Source: Myxococcales bacterium (GTDB lineage: Bacteria; Myxococcota_A; Polyangia; Polyangiales; Ga0077539). From it: a stretch of 33,564 nt of DNA. Shown in pieces: positions 1 through 8,268 of the stretch. The stretch spans positions 1 to 33,564 of the forward strand of contig JAUSAZ010000105.1 in assembly GCA_030652255.1 (NCBI GenBank), in the 5' to 3' direction. Positions within the stretch are counted from its first letter, which is position 1. Each line of letters opens with the position of its first letter. A program made the position numbers and the translations under genes. The notes below the pieces were generated by a model. That model had not been told where the DNA came from, made no database searches, and was given only the letters and a program-made list of their open reading frames with translations.

Positions 1-44
1 GGGCGCGCGGCAGCGCAGGAGAGGGGGCCGACGGGACCGCAGCC

Positions 45-980
45 TTACAGACCGGCGTAATCGACGCCCGTGGCCTTCACCGAGAGGGCCCAGAGGCGGC
101 GGGCGAGGTCGGGGTCGCGGGCGGCGCGGGAGGGGGTGGCCTTCACCGGGGGACCAGAGCTTTCGGTGAGGCCGCCGGGGCCGATGAAGTCGCCGCCGAG
201 CGCGTCGGGCTCGGTGATGGCGTAGAGGGTGGGCCAGGCGCCCGCGGCCGCGGGCTGCGCGAAGAGGCGGTTGCCGAGGCGGGCCATGGCCTCGCTGTAC
301 CCGGCGGAGCCGCCCGAGAGGGCGGAGGTGACCTGGAGGTTGGTGGCGGCGTAGCCGGGGTGGCAGGCGATGGCGCGGAGGTCGACGCCCTTCGCCTGCA
401 CGCGGCGGTTGAGCTCGAGGGTGAAGAGGATGTTGGCGAGCTTGGTCTGGCCGTAGACGATCCACGGGTTGAAGCGCTCACCGGCCATCATGGCCTCGAA
501 GCGGTCGCCGCCGATGCGGTGCACGCCGCTGCTCACGGTGACCACGCGCGCCCGCTCGGAGGACTTCAGCAGGTCGAGCAGCAGCCCGGTGAGCGCGAAG
601 TGCCCCAGGTGGTTGGTGGCCATCTGGATGTCGAAGCCGTCCTCGGTGAGCGAGGGCGGCAGGGCCATGACGCCGGCGTTGTTGCAGAGCACGTCGAGGC
701 GGGGGTGCGACGCGCGGAAGGTCTCCGCGAAGGCGCGCACGCTGGCGAGGCGGGAGACGTCGAGCTCCATCACCTCGACGGAGGCCTTCGGGGTCTCGGC
801 GCGCAGGAGGGCTTCGGCCTCGGTGGCCTTGGCGGGGTTGCGGCACGCCAGGACGACGTGGGCGCCCTTGGCGACGAGCACCCGCGCGGCCTCGAAGCCG
901 ATGCCCGAGTTGGCGCCGGTGATGACGATGACACGACCGGTCTGGTCGGGGATGCGCGCGGTGGTCCAGGGGGAGCTCAT
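45..980 (-). CDS. Short-chain dehydrogenase/reductase (retinol dehydrogenase/WWOX-like)
   Basis: The 311-residue product is a classical NAD(P)-dependent SDR oxidoreductase, probably cytosolic. The Rossmann glycine motif TGANSGIG lies at residues 21-28, followed by an Arg/Asn pair (ACRNPAK) typical of NADPH-preferring members. The NNAG motif is near residue 100, a catalytic Ser sits in VTVSSGVHR, and the active-site YGQTK (YxxxK) is near residue 177. Length and the HPGYAATNLQ stretch after the active site resemble the retinol dehydrogenase/WW-domain oxidoreductase-like branch. The substrate cannot be read from sequence. The ATG at 978-980 directly precedes the N-terminal Rossmann strand. The gene is transcribed away from the lipoprotein gene at 1174, with about 190 bp of shared upstream DNA in which I see no clear promoter. 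Confidence 0.93.
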   Translation of the reverse strand: MSSPWTTARIPDQTGRVIVITGANSGIGFEAARVLVAKGAHVVLACRNPAKATEAEALLRAETPKASVEVMELDVSRLASVRAFAETFRASHPRLDVLCNNAGVMALPPSLTEDGFDIQMATNHLGHFALTGLLLDLLKSSERARVVTVSSGVHRIGGDRFEAMMAGERFNPWIVYGQTKLANILFTLELNRRVQAKGVDLRAIACHPGYAATNLQVTSALSGGSAGYSEAMARLGNRLFAQPAAAGAWPTLYAITEPDALGGDFIGPGGLTESSGPPVKATPSRAARDPDLARRLWALSVKATGVDYAGL

Positions 981-1173
981 GGCGCGCGTTCATACGCGGG
1001 CGGGGCGCGCGGGCGCAAACGGGAGGAGCGCGACGGCAGGGCACGGACTCCGCAGGTGCAGCGGGGCCGTCACCAACGAGAGGGCAGTGACGCCGAGGGC
1101 GCTCCGGTCGCCGCGCCGTTGGAAGGAGCGGTCTTCGGGTGAAACTTTCCGGCGCTCGCGCAACCATCAACGC

Positions 1174-3879
1174 ATGGTTGGATGGCGGTATGCCTTCGGG
1201 GTGGGTCTCCTGTCGGGCGCGGCGCTCGTGGGCTGCGTGGACGACGAGACGGTCGACGCGGGTTCCGACGCGGGTTCCGACGCGGGCTCCGACGCGGGTT
1301 CCGACGCGGGCTTCGATGCCGAGGTGAGCGCTCCGGTCGACGTCCCCATCGATCACCCGCTCGGCATGGACGTGCCGCCCCGGGATGCGGGGTCAGCCCT
1401 CGACGCGCTGGACGTTCCCCCGACGGTCGACGCGCCGGACGTTGCTCTGTCCGACACCCCGGACGTTCCCCCGACCGTCGATGTACCGCCGCCCGTGCCC
1501 GCCGCGCCGCGTCCCGTCGCGCCGCTGACCGGGGCCCACGCGCCGACCCCGCGACCGACCCTGCGCTGGGCGCTCCCGACGGGCGTGACGGGGGCGCGGG
1601 TCGTGCTCTGTCGCGACCGCGCGCTCGCTGCGGGCTGCGTGACCTTCGACGCGACCGGCACCGCCGGCTCCCCCGCCGCCGACCTCGCGCCGGGCGTCTG
1701 GTACTGGGGCCTCCGCAGGCTCGACGGCGCCGTCGTGGGCTCCGCCACGAGCCCGGTCTGGCGGCTGCGGGTCGGCGCCGCCACCGCCGCGGGGGCGCGG
1801 CCGTGGGGCGGCGACCCCGACGTCAACGGCGACGGTCTCGCCGACGTGATCGACGTCGTCTACACCGAGACCGGCACCGAGCTCCGTGTCTCCCTCGGGA
1901 CACCCGGCGGCGTCCGCCCTTCGACCGCCTACGCCGCGCCGCTCGACTCCACCGGCTTCGGCATCGGGTTCGCTTTCGGCTTCGCGGGAGACGTCGACGG
2001 GGATGGGTACGGCGACGCGATCGTCGGCGCGCCGCGCTCCGAGACGGCGTACATCTACCGCGGCGGGCGGTCCGGCCTCGCCGCCAGCCCGATCACGCTC
2101 ACCGGGCCGCGCGGGAGCGGCTTCGGGACCTCCGTCCTCGGGCCCGGCGACCTCAACGGCGACGGCTTCGCCGACGTGGTGATCACCGCGCCGAGCGGCA
2201 ACCTCGTCGTGGTCCCGGGCTCCGCCGCGGGCCCGGGCGCACCGCTCCGCTACGCGACCGGCGTGAGCCGCGTGGCGGCGGCCGGCGACCTCGACCTCGA
2301 CGGCCGCGCCGACCTGGTCGTGGACAACGCGGTGGTGTTCGGCTCGGCGACCGGGATCGACTTCGCCGGGCGCCGCGTGCTCACCGTCCAGGGGGCCCCG
2401 GCCGGCGACATGGACGGCGACGGCGCGGCCGACCTCGCGGTGGTCGTCGGCGGAAACCTCGTCGTGCGCCGCGGTGCGGCGGCGTGGCCCGGGCCCGACG
2501 TCGCGTTGGGGGCGAGCGCCACCGTGGGACTGCCCCTCGCGCCCTCCGCGGACTTCAACGGCGACGGCCGCGACGACCTCAACTTCGACTCGTCGTTCAT
2601 CCTCGCCCCCGACCCCCTCGGCCCGGCCGCGTACCTCCCGCGGGAGTCCACCTTCGGGGGGTCGTCCTGGTCGTCCGCCCGGAGCACCGGCGACGTGGAC
2701 GGGGACGGCCGCGACGACCTCGTCTCCGGGGTCGACGCCGGCGCCCACTACCTCCAGTTCGCGTCGCCGTCCGGCTTCCCACCCGGCGCGGCGTTCCGGG
2801 GTTCGCCGTCGACCGGCCCGGAGGCCATCGCCGGAGCGGGGGACGTCAACCGCGACGGCCGCGCCGACCTCCTCACCGTCGACGTGGCGGGCGACTACCG
2901 TCTGTTCCTCGGCACCGCCGACGGGTTCGCGGCGACCGCGGCCGCCACGGTGCGCGTCCCGACGGGCGCCCTGGGCCAGCTCGCGAGCCCCGCGGCGGCG
3001 GGCGTGGGCGATGTCAACGGCGACGGCTACGGCGACGTCCTCCTCAACGACCCCAACGGCAGCGGCGGGGCACGGCTCTACCTCGGCACCGCGACGGGCC
3101 TCGCCGCCACCTTCACCGCCCTGCCGTACATGGACCGCGGGGCGCGGGTCGCCCTGCGCGCCGCGGGCGACGTCAACGGGGACGACCGCGCCGACGTCGT
3201 CGTGGGCGTCACGCCCAGCCCGCTGGTGTTCTTCGGCACCGCGACCGGCATCGACCCGACGCCCCACCCCCTCTCGGCGACCTACGCCGCGCCGCCCGCG
3301 ACGCTCGCGTCCGCCGGGGACGTCAACCGCGACGGCTTCGACGACCTGCTCGTGCAGGCCGCGGCGGGCGCCCCCGCCGTGGTGTTCGCGGGCTCGCCGA
3401 CGGGCCTGCTCGCCACGCCGCTCGCGACCTTCGTCCCGCCGGGCACCGACGTGAGGGCCGCCGCCCCCGGCGACGTCAACTGCGACGGAATCCCCGACGT
3501 CGTGCTGGCGTTTGGCGGGGATCTCCAGATCTACCACGGCAGCGCGACGGGCTTCGGCTCCCACGCGCCGTCGATCCTGCGGGTGCTCCGCGGCGCGCCC
3601 TTCGCTGTCGGGGACGTCAACGGCGACCGCTGCGCCGACCTCCTCGTCTCGCGCTCCGAGTTCAGCGAGATCCTGTTCGGTGGGGCGCCGTCCCTGGGGC
3701 CGGGTCTGGCCGGCGACGTGACGGCTGCGACCCCGAACGTCCCCGGCCCTGCGGGCTTCGGCGACGTCGACGGCGACGGCCGCGCCGACGTCGTGACCTT
3801 CACCTCCGGCGTCATCGGGCTCCACCTGTCGGGGCGCATCGCCCGCCCGGCCGTGGTGCTGAGCACGCCCTGGCGCTGA
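1174..3879 (+). CDS. FG-GAP/VCBS-repeat lipoprotein (14 Asp-rich repeats)
   Basis: This is a 901-residue predicted surface or periplasmic lipoprotein. The ATG at 1174 is chosen because it gives a signal peptide ending in a lipobox (ALVGC, Cys21); the open frame further upstream is a shadow. After Cys21 comes a five-fold DAGS linker (residues 28-47), then a Pro/Asp-rich spacer. An Fn3-like segment lies at about residues 110-205 (PTLRWALPTG... VWYWGLRRLDG). Fourteen repeats of the calcium-binding loop type DxNxDGxxDl then run to the C terminus, for example DVNGDGLADV, DVDGDGYGDA and DVNRDGRADL. Such loops form beta-propeller blades, and fourteen blades would fit two seven-bladed propellers; that is inference. 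No enzyme motif is visible. A role in adhesion or binding on the cell surface is likely but unproven. Confidence 0.9.
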   Translation: MVGWRYAFGVGLLSGAALVGCVDDETVDAGSDAGSDAGSDAGSDAGFDAEVSAPVDVPIDHPLGMDVPPRDAGSALDALDVPPTVDAPDVALSDTPDVPPTVDVPPPVPAAPRPVAPLTGAHAPTPRPTLRWALPTGVTGARVVLCRDRALAAGCVTFDATGTAGSPAADLAPGVWYWGLRRLDGAVVGSATSPVWRLRVGAATAAGARPWGGDPDVNGDGLADVIDVVYTETGTELRVSLGTPGGVRPSTAYAAPLDSTGFGIGFAFGFAGDVDGDGYGDAIVGAPRSETAYIYRGGRSGLAASPITLTGPRGSGFGTSVLGPGDLNGDGFADVVITAPSGNLVVVPGSAAGPGAPLRYATGVSRVAAAGDLDLDGRADLVVDNAVVFGSATGIDFAGRRVLTVQGAPAGDMDGDGAADLAVVVGGNLVVRRGAAAWPGPDVALGASATVGLPLAPSADFNGDGRDDLNFDSSFILAPDPLGPAAYLPRESTFGGSSWSSARSTGDVDGDGRDDLVSGVDAGAHYLQFASPSGFPPGAAFRGSPSTGPEAIAGAGDVNRDGRADLLTVDVAGDYRLFLGTADGFAATAAATVRVPTGALGQLASPAAAGVGDVNGDGYGDVLLNDPNGSGGARLYLGTATGLAATFTALPYMDRGARVALRAAGDVNGDDRADVVVGVTPSPLVFFGTATGIDPTPHPLSATYAAPPATLASAGDVNRDGFDDLLVQAAAGAPAVVFAGSPTGLLATPLATFVPPGTDVRAAAPGDVNCDGIPDVVLAFGGDLQIYHGSATGFGSHAPSILRVLRGAPFAVGDVNGDRCADLLVSRSEFSEILFGGAPSLGPGLAGDVTAATPNVPGPAGFGDVDGDGRADVVTFTSGVIGLHLSGRIARPAVVLSTPWR
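1255..1314 (+). repeat. In-frame 12-bp minisatellite (five copies) coding DAGS
   Basis: Five consecutive 12-bp units (consensus gacgcgggttcc, the last ending in ttc) encode DAGS four times and then DAGF, just after the lipidated cysteine of the FG-GAP lipoprotein. Copy changes would stay in frame, so linker length could vary by slippage. Similar Asp/Ala/Gly/Ser linkers follow the lipobox in other lipoproteins of this window. Confidence 0.85.
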
Positions 3880-4100
3880 GAAGGTCCGCACAACCCTGCT
3901 GCGCCCCCGATCCAGCGGTCGGCCGCGCTCGAAATACCCCGCGTATGTCTCGCGCGGCCTCCCTCGTCTCGGGGTGCTCGCGACGGTCTGTGCTGACCTT
4001 CGGAGAGTGTGTTGCGGCTGGTCGGCCCGCCGCGGGTGGAGATCCACGAGCCGGGAGCGGCGGGGCGCGAGCTCGGCCTGTAGGCCTCGATGGGCGACCT

Positions 4101-5024
4101 TCAGCGGCAGGTGGGCGCGACCTGACCGTCCGAGCCGGTGGAGACGTACGCGTCGGAGACGTAGCCCGCGCCGACGCGGTCCCACAGCGTCGACGTCCCG
4201 TAGGTGCCGGTCACGGACGCGCCGCGCACCTGGCAGGTGATGCGCACCGTCGCGCCGTCGGCGACGGAGCCCACGGCCTGGTGCCCGGCGCCCGGGCCCG
4301 ACCGCACCGTGAGCGGCGCGCCGCGGGTGTTCACGCGACCGACCACGCCCGCGGACGAGCCCCCGGCGCCGCCGCAGGCGTTCTGGCTGGTGTAGTTTCG
4401 CGTCCCCCAGAAGAAGGCCGTCGCGCCGTGGAACACCGGGCGCACCGCCGCCCCGTTGCGCAGCAGCTCGAAGTGCAGGTGCGGCCCGCTGGAGCCCCCG
4501 GTGCTGCCGACGGTGCCGATCGCCTGCCCCGCGCTCACCCGCTGCCCCGCGGTCACGCCCTGCGAGCTCAGGTGCGCGTAGCGCGTGCGGTAGCCGCGGC
4601 CGTGGTCGATCTCGATCCAGCGGCCGTAGCTCACGGAGCCCGCGTTGGCGACGCGGGTCACGGTGCCCGCGGCGGAGGCGACGACGCGGTCGCCGAGGTC
4701 GTCCGCGCGGTTGAAGTCCACGGCGTTGGTCGGGCTGTGGTACGTCCGCGTCTGCCCCGCCCACACCTGCCCGCACGGAAACGGCAGCTCGAAGCGCGGC
4801 GCGACCGTCACGCCGTCGACCGCGGTGGCGAGGTCGGGGTCGACCTCGTCGGACGACGACACCTGCATGTCGTCGGGCGGCGCCCCCTCCTCCCACTCGC
4901 CCTGCCCCAGCGTGCCCGCCGGGTCGAGGTCTTCCAGCGCGTCCGCGGCGCACCCGCCGAGGGACAACGCACACACCACCGCCATCGACCGCATCACTCT
5001 CCGGGACACCACGGCGCTCGTCAT
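4101..5024 (-). CDS. M23 (LytM-type) metallopeptidase lipoprotein with C-terminal SH3-like domain
   Basis: The 307-residue product is a peptidoglycan endopeptidase-like protein of the M23/LytM family. The ATG at 5022-5024 is preferred because it yields a lipoprotein signal with paired Arg and lipobox SLGGC (Cys25). ATGs at 4992-4994 and 4983-4985 are alternatives, and the longer open frame upstream is not supported. Zinc-site motifs are visible: YHSPTNAVDF supplies the first His and Asp, and GPHLHFEL the HxH pair. The lysostaphin-like core spans about residues 75-205. The last 75 residues (APLTVRSGPG... GYVSDAYV) look like a bacterial SH3 domain that could bind the cell wall. All ligands appear present, so it may be active rather than a degenerate LytM activator. 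Cleavage specificity is unknown. Confidence 0.9.
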   Translation of the reverse strand: MTSAVVSRRVMRSMAVVCALSLGGCAADALEDLDPAGTLGQGEWEEGAPPDDMQVSSSDEVDPDLATAVDGVTVAPRFELPFPCGQVWAGQTRTYHSPTNAVDFNRADDLGDRVVASAAGTVTRVANAGSVSYGRWIEIDHGRGYRTRYAHLSSQGVTAGQRVSAGQAIGTVGSTGGSSGPHLHFELLRNGAAVRPVFHGATAFFWGTRNYTSQNACGGAGGSSAGVVGRVNTRGAPLTVRSGPGAGHQAVGSVADGATVRITCQVRGASVTGTYGTSTLWDRVGAGYVSDAYVSTGSDGQVAPTCR

Positions 5025-5213
5025 GGGTCGACGGAGTGCACCCCACGGGCCAGCGCGCCGGGCGCGTCGCCGCGACGGGGAACCGCGGCCGATCGCCCTC
5101 GCTTCCACGGCGACGGCGTGGCCACCCGCGCCCGCTGGGGACCACTGTCGTGACCACCCCCGGCGGTCGCGTCGGCGGCGCATACTCGCGCCATGGGACG
5201 CTTCGTCTATTAG

Positions 5214-5650
5214 ATGAACACCTCGCTCGACCTCTTCATCGAGGGCGCCGCGGGCGAGAACGGCGGCGGCGACTGGATGCGCATCGGCGAGCGCGTCCAC
5301 CGGATCTTCAACGAGCGCGCGCGCGACCTCGCGCTGATGATCCAGGGCCGGGTCGTGTACGAGATCATGCCGCGGCCACCGACGCCACGATCGAGGCGCT
5401 CACCCGCGTCCGCGCGGAGGCCGACGGCCCGGTCGGCGTGGGCGGGGCGAAGCTCGCGACGGGTCTGCTCGAAGCGGGCCTGCTCGACGAGGTGCTGCTG
5501 TTCGTGCACCCGGTGATCCTCGGCGGCGGGCGCCCGCTCTTCGACCGTGTCGGGTCGCGCGTCGAGTGCGACCTCGTCGAGCACGAGGCCCTCGACGACG
5601 GCGTCACGCTGCAGCGCTACAGCGTCCGCGGGGCCCGGCCGGCGGCTTGA
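5214..5650 (+). pseudogene. Dihydrofolate reductase/RibD C-terminal-like protein, deleted and frameshifted
   Basis: The start (MNTSLDLFIEGAAGENGGG, ending GRVVYEIM) matches the N-terminal third of the RibD-C/dihydrofolate-reductase-like family. The C-terminal part (VGVGGAKLATGLLEAGLLDE, then VHPVILGGGRPLF and RYSV) matches the last third but lies in another frame. The two halves join near 5369-5375. From family knowledge about 50-60 residues of the middle are missing at the junction, including the usual Pro-Lys-x-Val-x-Ser-x-Thr region. The gene therefore looks inactivated by an internal deletion that also shifted the frame. The N-terminal part alone reads on to a stop near 5516 in the wrong frame. 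A sequencing error cannot explain both the shift and the missing block. Confidence 0.8.
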
Positions 5651-5761
5651 TCACGCCCCCGACGGTCCGGGCGCGGCGCTTCACTCACTCGGCGGGCGAG
5701 ACGACGCGCGAGAGCCCAGCGTCCGCGAGGGCGATCGGCCGCGGGTTCCCGTCGCGGCGCG

Positions 5762-6361
5762 TCACTCCACCCAGAGCATCGAGAGGTCGAGCGCCACCGC
5801 AGCGAAGGGCTCGGCGCGCACCACGTCGGCGCCGTCGTGATCGCCCACCAGGAGCCACCCTTCGGGCGTCCGTCGGAACACCTCCAGCGAGCGCTGCGCC
5901 GGGTCGAGCAGCCACGCGTGGCCGACGCCCTCACGGTGGTAGATCGGGAGCTTGCGCTTGCGGTCGAAGCGGGAGGTCGACGGAGAGAGCACCTCGCACA
6001 CCCAGTCGGGCGTCAGGGTGATCTCGTCGGCCTGGAGGAAGCCCGGCGGAACCCGCTCCCCCCGCCACCCCGCGAGGTCGGGGATGAGGACGTCGGGCTT
6101 CGCTCCGAGCTCCAGCTCGGGCTCGATCAGGAGGACCCAGCCTCCGGGCTCGTCGCCGCGCGGGTTGCCGAAGGGCCGGAACTCCCCCGCGAGCCGCGTC
6201 GCGGCGTGGGCGTGCCGCGGTCGGGGCCGGGGCATGAGCGACAGCTCGCCGTCCACGATCTCCGCCACCACCGTCTCGGGCGCGTCGAGGTAGGCCTGCA
6301 CCACCGCCGGGTCGAGGTTGGGAAACCGTGGATGTAGCGAACGCGCCGCGTCTCCCGACAT
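5762..6361 (-). CDS. Uma2-family protein (DUF820, restriction-endonuclease fold)
   Basis: This is a full-length (199-residue) Uma2 family protein. The family has a PD-(D/E)XK nuclease-like fold and is highly expanded in cyanobacteria and myxobacteria; its function is unsettled. Visible signatures are the N-terminal EIVDGELSLMPRP and the beta-strand acid PDVLIPDLAGWR. The core PDWVCEVLSPSTSRFDRKRK supplies the Glu and Lys of the nuclease-like site, and it is followed by YHREGVGHAWLLDP. These features suggest an intact active site. The start ATG at 6359-6361 is the only sensible one in frame. A second Uma2 gene lies at 7580-8152 on the other strand, across a decayed segment. Confidence 0.9.
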   Translation of the reverse strand: MSGDAARSLHPRFPNLDPAVVQAYLDAPETVVAEIVDGELSLMPRPRPRHAHAATRLAGEFRPFGNPRGDEPGGWVLLIEPELELGAKPDVLIPDLAGWRGERVPPGFLQADEITLTPDWVCEVLSPSTSRFDRKRKLPIYHREGVGHAWLLDPAQRSLEVFRRTPEGWLLVGDHDGADVVRAEPFAAVALDLSMLWVE

Positions 6362-6479
6362 CCCGCGATCGTACCACCGCCCCGCCGCCGCCCTACGTCT
6401 CCCCGTCCATCGTCGTGCCGACGTCGGAGCCCGCGTCGCTCTCGACCGCGGGCGTCACGACACTCCCGCAGCCGGCGCC

Positions 6480-6639
6480 GGGCCTCGGCGGCGAGCTCGC
6501 CCGGCCGTGGGATCTTCATCGCAAGCAGCGTGTTGTCGGAGTCGCGGCGCGCGCGGAAGGTCGACGTGCGGGTCGCCTCGTACAGCAGCGCCTCCACGCG
6601 GAACCCCTCGGCGACTGGCCAGGCTGCGCTTATACTCAT
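6480..6639 (-). pseudogene. Serine/threonine protein kinase, N-terminal fragment
   Basis: Reading from an ATG at 6637-6639 on the minus strand, the frame encodes a peptide with FRVEALLYEATRTSTFRARR followed by LLAMKIPRP. This resembles the glycine-loop strand and the VAxK lysine strand of bacterial Hanks-type kinases. After about 50 residues the similarity stops, and the frame runs into Arg-rich shadow sequence and then into the Uma2 gene. Only the first lobe's beginning survives; there is no catalytic HRD or DFG. It is probably the remnant of a kinase gene cut by rearrangement. The loop is also poor in Gly. The kinase call is moderate and the exact end is uncertain. Confidence 0.5.
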
Positions 6640-6651
6640 TTGATCCCAATG

Positions 6652-6779
6652 TTGCCGCTCTGGCGGCCACCCGTCGGTGAGACACGCCGCGCGTTTGACG
6701 CTGGGGTTCGCGCCAACGCGCGAACCCCAGCGTCAAACAGGCGGCGTGTCTCACCAACAAACGGCCGCCAAAGCGGCAA
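6652..6779. repeat. Long imperfect inverted repeat (61-bp arms, 6-bp loop)
   Basis: Bases 6652-6712 and 6719-6779 are near-perfect reverse complements, with a few mismatches and a 6-base centre (6713-6718). This could form a hairpin of about 60 bp. The centre contains a 17-bp word (minus strand ggggttcgcgcgttggc, 6712-6728) that recurs with one change in the larger inverted repeat at 32950-33393. The element lies between gene fragments and overlaps no intact gene. The length and the mismatches are unlike a simple rho-independent terminator and more like a dispersed palindromic or MITE-like element. Confidence 0.9.
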
Positions 6780-7079
6780 GATTGACACCCAGTTGGTATC
6801 AACGGTGGCCTCGCCTCCGCCTGGTCTTGGCCCTCGCGCGGGACGATTGATTGGAAAGTTGCCCCCCCGGAGGCTATGCCGATGGGCCTGGGGAAGTGAA
6901 GGGTCTGCGGTGCGACCGATGGGCCCCAGGGGACGAGGCCGACCTGCGTGGCGACGGGCAGCGCGAGCGGGGCCGCGACGGGGAGCCGGTGTCGTCGGGG
7001 CTGTGCCTCCGATCGGCGGCCGTGTTCGCTGGCTTCGGTCGGGTGGTCATCTTCTCGGGCCGTGCCAACGCCTCGACGA

Positions 7080-7365
7080 GCGTGCTCGGCAGTTGGTTGC
7101 TCAATCGATCGAGCGCTGCGACCGCGCTGCGCGATGAGCTGCGCTCGCGCCTGGCGGTGCCCGAAGACGAGCCGCTCGGCGCGGGCGATCTCCCCCCAAG
7201 GAAGCGGTGGGCTTCCTGACGCGGCAGCTTCGCGCCGACCGCCTGGACTACGCCGCCGCCGCGCAGGGCAGCGCAGCCGGTGGGCAGCGGCCCCGTCGAG
7301 GCGAGCTGCAAGTGTGTCTTCAACGTCCGCCTCAAGTGCTCGGGCGCGCGATGGAAGGAGGCGTC
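7080..7365 (+). pseudogene. Transposase remnant, C-terminal part (ISKra4-like hallmark)
   Basis: Three short frames on the plus strand together give AVGFLTRQLRADRLDYAAAA, then GSGPVEASCKCVFNVRLK and SGARWKE. The pattern of an Arg/Asp-Tyr stretch, then GSGxVExxCK, then RxKxSGxRW is typical of the C terminus of ISKra4-type transposases. Frame changes occur near 7196 (a run of six C) and near 7264, so the gene is dead. The upstream piece (SVLGSWLLNRSSAATALRDE) has coding-like codon use but I cannot assign it. No terminal inverted repeats could be set with confidence. The family name is from memory of the motif and should be treated as tentative. Confidence 0.5.
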
Positions 7366-7375
7366 CGCAAGGACG

Positions 7376-7447
7376 TCCGGCGAGCAGCACCGCGAGGCCC
7401 AAGGCGGCGAGGGCCGCGACGACGACCAGGAGGAGGAAGCTGTTCAT
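7376..7447 (-). pseudogene. Truncated start of a small membrane protein
   Basis: An ATG at 7445-7447 on the minus strand opens a frame encoding MNSFLLLVVVAALAALGLAV and a few more residues, a typical single membrane helix. GC-rich third positions continue to about 7376. After that, codon use and composition change where the frame runs antisense to the transposase remnant. The simplest reading is a membrane protein gene cut off by the insertion. No ribosome-binding site is evident. An alternative is a chance hydrophobic frame in GC-rich DNA. Confidence 0.3.
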
Positions 7448-7579
7448 CGGGGATGCGTCTTCGGTGCGCCCGCTCCGGCGTCGCAACGTCGTGTCCGAGA
7501 GGGGGGAGGGGTAGCCAGGGCGGCCCGATGCCTGCCCAGGCGATTGCCTCACGCGGTGCAGCTGCGCGAGACTGTCGTC

Positions 7580-8152
7580 ATGGGCGACCCGGCTCTCCGT
7601 CTCCCCACTTTCGAGGAACTCTACGCGCAGATCCAGCGGCTCCCGCAGGGAGTGACGGGCGAGATCCTCACGCCCGGTGCTCTACGCACGATGTCGCGTC
7701 CAGGGCGGCGACATCGGTTCGCGGCCAAGCAGGTCGGCGAGCAGGTCCGCGACTTCGACGCCGACCGGGGCGGCGCCGGCTGGTGGATCGAGGTCGAGGC
7801 GGAGGTGCGCCTGGGCGAGCGGCTGGTGGTGCCCGACCTCGCGGGGTGGCGGGTCGAACGCGTGCCCGCGCTGCCGGAAGAGAACCCGCTCACGATCGTT
7901 CCCGACTGGTGTTGCGAGGTGCTCTCGAGAAACACCGCACGAGACGACCGCACCGTGAAGCTCCCGCTCCACGCCGCGCAGGGAGTCGCCTGGGTCTGGC
8001 TGGTCGACCCCGACCTGCGCGCGCTGGAGGTCTACGAGACCGTCGCGGGCCGCCCCACGCTGTGGCCCATCGGCGTCGGCGTCGTGGCACCGCCGCCCTT
8101 CGGGACGCCTCTCGCGCTCGACGCGTGGTGGCTGACCGACCCGGCGGAGTGA
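7580..8152 (+). CDS. Uma2-family protein (second copy)
   Basis: This is a 190-residue Uma2 (DUF820) protein. The ATG at 7580-7582 gives the usual family start (LPTFEELYAQI); the longer frame from 7280 reads through the transposase remnant. Core motifs are VVPDLAGWRVER for the beta-strand acid and PDWCCEVLSRNTARDDR followed by VKLPLHAAQGVAWVWLVDP. Compared with the paralogue at 5762-6361, the motif after EVLS reads RNT rather than PST and the Tyr of the following YHxxGV is replaced (LHAAQGV). The catalytic Glu and Lys are still present. The two copies are divergent in sequence and point away from each other. Function is unknown, with a nuclease-like fold by family. Confidence 0.87.
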   Translation: MGDPALRLPTFEELYAQIQRLPQGVTGEILTPGALRTMSRPGRRHRFAAKQVGEQVRDFDADRGGAGWWIEVEAEVRLGERLVVPDLAGWRVERVPALPEENPLTIVPDWCCEVLSRNTARDDRTVKLPLHAAQGVAWVWLVDPDLRALEVYETVAGRPTLWPIGVGVVAPPPFGTPLALDAWWLTDPAE

Positions 8153-8268
8153 CGGTTCACAGCCCGAGCGACGTGAGGTCGACGTCGAGCACTGATCGGT
8201 ACGCCCGCGCGCTCACGCAGGGCTGGAGACAAGCGCCCCGGCGCTCGCTTCCTGTCCCGCTCCGGGCC

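Noticed and set aside
3880..4100. Terminator between the convergent FG-GAP and M23 genes
   Set aside because: No stable hairpin followed by a T-run could be found by eye; the same holds for the 13-bp gap between the peptidase gene and menB.
1182..5157. Very long open frames (over 1200 codons) on both strands across the FG-GAP and M23 genes
   Set aside because: Their Arg/Pro-rich translations lack motifs and overlap two well-supported genes in other frames.
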